Shown here one piece after another: positions 61,801-64,000 of a stretch of 64,000 bases of DNA. Location of the stretch: the NCBI GenBank assembly GCA_013396755.1, contig VWZF01004011.1, positions 434,907 to 498,906 on the forward strand, read 5' to 3'. The translations under genes were made by a program, and so were the position numbers. How positions within the stretch are numbered: the stretch's first letter is position 1; each line of letters opens with the position of its first letter. Under the pieces are notes generated by a model, which saw only the letters and a program-made list of their open reading frames with translations, had not been told where the DNA came from and made no database searches. The DNA is from Sclerurus mexicanus. Lineage: Eukaryota; Chordata; Aves; Passeriformes; Furnariidae.

Positions 61801-64000
61801 TTACTGTGTGACAGACCCCGCTGTCTTACAGTGCCATCAGAACATTCCACAGTCCCCTGATCACAGAAAAGATCATTATATATCATTAAGCATGCAACTT
61901 TAAAAAAATAAGAGAAGAAAAAAAGGCACAGAGAATGCTTTCCAAGGTCATAATTTCCTGTCTGACTTTCCTTTTTTTTTTTTTTTTGTAGCAGCTATAC
62001 TGCAGAGTGAATGTCCCCTCTTTCTGCATATTTTCTTCAGTGAACAGTCAGAAACAAAACCATTTTTGAAGAAATAGCACCTTCCTAAGAGAATTGCAGT
62101 ATATTGATAGAATATCAATATGGTTTTACTTCAGACCCAGAGGACACTTTGTGCTATGTCACTGAGTGTGCACAGATACTCCTCTTAGCCATGTTTTCTT
62201 ATCTTCATCAGAAGTAATTCCTTCCTCATAACAATGCATATGGATATAAAGCTATTAAATCCCAAAGACTATAACACTTCTGTGCAAAGTAGGACACAGT
62301 GTTTGGAATACATCTTCTTGCAGATTTTCTTTTTTTTTTTTTTTTGAGGAGGGCAATGGGTAGGTGCTATGCAATGACAGCAAAGTATATTACTGACATT
62401 TATTAAAACATACGTTCCTTTTTAATTTTCTGTAGGTTCTTTACTACTCTGATTCCACAGGCCAGTTATGCTTGATGAGAAAAAAATATGTTCTTTATCA
62501 GTTTTGAGTTTGCCGCCTCTCCACTCTTTGAATGCTTCCTTGCTGCTGCATGAGCAGTGATGTTTCATATGTATCATCTCTAGATCTTCTATTAATCTAC
62601 AGAATTGTATTTTGCCCCTTATTATTCCCTATTCTAGGGCCAGTGATTCCAATCTTTCCAATTTCTCTGACATATGAAAGTTTTTCTGAACCTTTGCTCA
62701 GTCCCATCACCCACGTACAAATTCCTTTGGTTCTGTCGTAAACTCTCAGAGATCATGTGGCCAGTACCACATACTGGATTCTGGAAAAGTCCTCAGCATT
62801 GCTTTACAGACAGACATCATAAGGGAATCTGTATTTTTCTCTATCCTTTTCTTTATTTCAGCTGCCTTTAAAATGTTTTTAAAGTGTGAAAGATTTTCTG
62901 AAGTGATGCATGGGAATTTCTGAAGTTAGTGCAAGAGTGGGGTGCTCTCTGCTAGAGAACTTTTTGCTCCCTGATGGATGGGTTTGTTAGAGAACTTTCA
63001 TCTGCAGCATGCATACCTACACCAGGTATAGTGAAAGTTCCCACCAGAAAAGAAATCCTTCATAATGTTTGAAGTGTTTACAAGCAGCTCACATGTTCCT
63101 GCTTCTGTGCCCAAAACTAAATTGTTTTGCAAAGCCAGATTAGACTGATGAGATCTTTGCATGACAAACAAAAGTCAAAAAGGAAAATAAAAGAATTATC
63201 CAGGACTACTTGAAAGTGGGTCATGGACTTGTAATTTTTTAGGTGAAGGCGTTTCCTAAGATACTGCTCTGTGCAGACAAGACACCCCAGATAATACTCT
63301 GTCTTCAGAGAAGGTTTTTTCCTGATTACTTATCAACTACAATTCAAAGTGAACTTAGTGCTACTAAAAGATGCCAATTCAACAAATGAGAGGACTGAAG
63401 GTCCTTCAGAGGGACAGAGAAACAAACATACACCCATGAGATATTCCAGCTCCAGAGCACTGGCAACGTAGCTCGGTCAAAGGGAACTTTCTCATCTGGA
63501 AAGAATTCATCTTCTGCCTAGATTGTATATTTACATGGCCCTAATTATTGTGTTATCTAAATTATTTATAATCTCAAACTGTATCATTGTAGAAAAATGG
63601 GGCATTTTGCAGACACAAATGCAGTCACACATGCTGCACAGCAACAGCCTTATCGTCAGCTGTGGTTGCTGCCATGCCACCTTACCAGGGAAGGCACATG
63701 GGAATGTGTGGGTTTTGCTGTGGAAGACATGCAGCAGTTGTTCAGCATGTGCATGGCAAGTATTTGCCCATGCTCTTCTTTTTCCTGCCCCACTGCTGAG
63801 CTTTACCCAGGCTGCCATTTGGATTGCAGAATGCTGGATATCCATCTGGCTTGTCTGCTGCACTTGCCAAGTAATGCACATTAGTTTGGCCTTTGCTGTT
63901 TTTTCAGTATGTGAATGTTCTTCCTTAAAATGGGGAGAAACTATGATCTCATTTCATAAAATCCACCAGGTTTTTAAGCATTAAACTTAAGGATATGTCC
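61801..64000. other. Unique non-coding DNA, no gene seen
   Basis: T16 runs at 61972-61987 and 62330-62345; the first is followed by GTAG and makes a strong splice-acceptor-like or decayed poly(A)-like site. Overlapping open frames on both strands at 63520-63984 (up to 153 codons) share the same DNA, lack recognisable domains and are of chance length. Confidence 0.55.

Noticed and set aside
61971..61990. Processed pseudogene poly(A) tail read in reverse (T16 run)
   Set aside because: No coding-like or transcript-like sequence adjoins it, and no flanking target duplication is visible.
63523..63984. Overlapping open frames of 95-153 codons on both strands
   Set aside because: Several frames overlap on the same DNA, which is typical of a local lack of stop codons. 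None shows a known motif or conserved cysteine pattern.
1..64000. CRISPR arrays, bacterial operons or phage-like modules
   Set aside because: No spaced direct repeats, no compact gene order and no ribosome-binding-site pattern; the repeat content is that of a bird nuclear genome.

Overview
This window looks like nuclear DNA from a bird, most likely a passerine. It contains no protein-coding gene that I can support. The avian assignment rests on repeated CR1 LINE 3' ends carrying the ATTCTATG-type octamer tail. The passerine suggestion rests on a short element at 54691-54827: a 74-nt tRNA-Ile(AAT)-like head joined to a CR1 3' tail, the architecture of SINE families described from passerines (TguSINE1 type). 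Most of the sequence is AT-rich, CpG-poor single-copy DNA. This fits an intergenic desert or the inside of a very large intron; the sequence alone cannot separate the two.

Layout. 1-4.9 kb: unique DNA with a 105-nt homopurine (GA)n/G17 tract. 4.87-5.68 kb: 5'-truncated CR1 on the minus strand. 5.7-12.9 kb: unique DNA. 12.93-13.32 kb: a solo LTR with a 5-bp target-site duplication, CCAAT and TATA boxes and a poly(A) signal. 16.87-17.65 kb: CR1 on the plus strand. 19.3-19.8 kb: a patch of locally raised CpG. 21.7 kb: an orphan CR1 tail of about 35 bp. 24.8-25.0 kb: an old CR1/L3-like remnant. 28.4-29.76 kb: the longest CR1 (about 1.3 kb, plus strand), just downstream of an exact 20-bp tandem duplication. 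30.3-31.1 kb: a GC-richer stretch. 36-45 kb: unique DNA with several heavily decayed ancient amniote repeats and pure purine or pyrimidine runs. 54.7 kb: the SINE. 56.6 and 60.8 kb: two more minus-strand CR1 3' ends. 61.7 kb: a MIR/CORE-SINE-like remnant.

The longest open frame (162 codons, 50149-50637) is no longer than chance predicts for 64 kb read in six frames, and none of the open frames resembles a known host protein. The only recognisable protein-like readings are broken pieces of CR1 reverse transcriptase. I found no CRISPR array, structural RNA gene, bacterial-type operon or new multi-gene system. The most informative items are the SINE (lineage marker), the precisely bounded solo LTR, the layered fossil repeats, and a few unique blocks that could be conserved regulatory elements.
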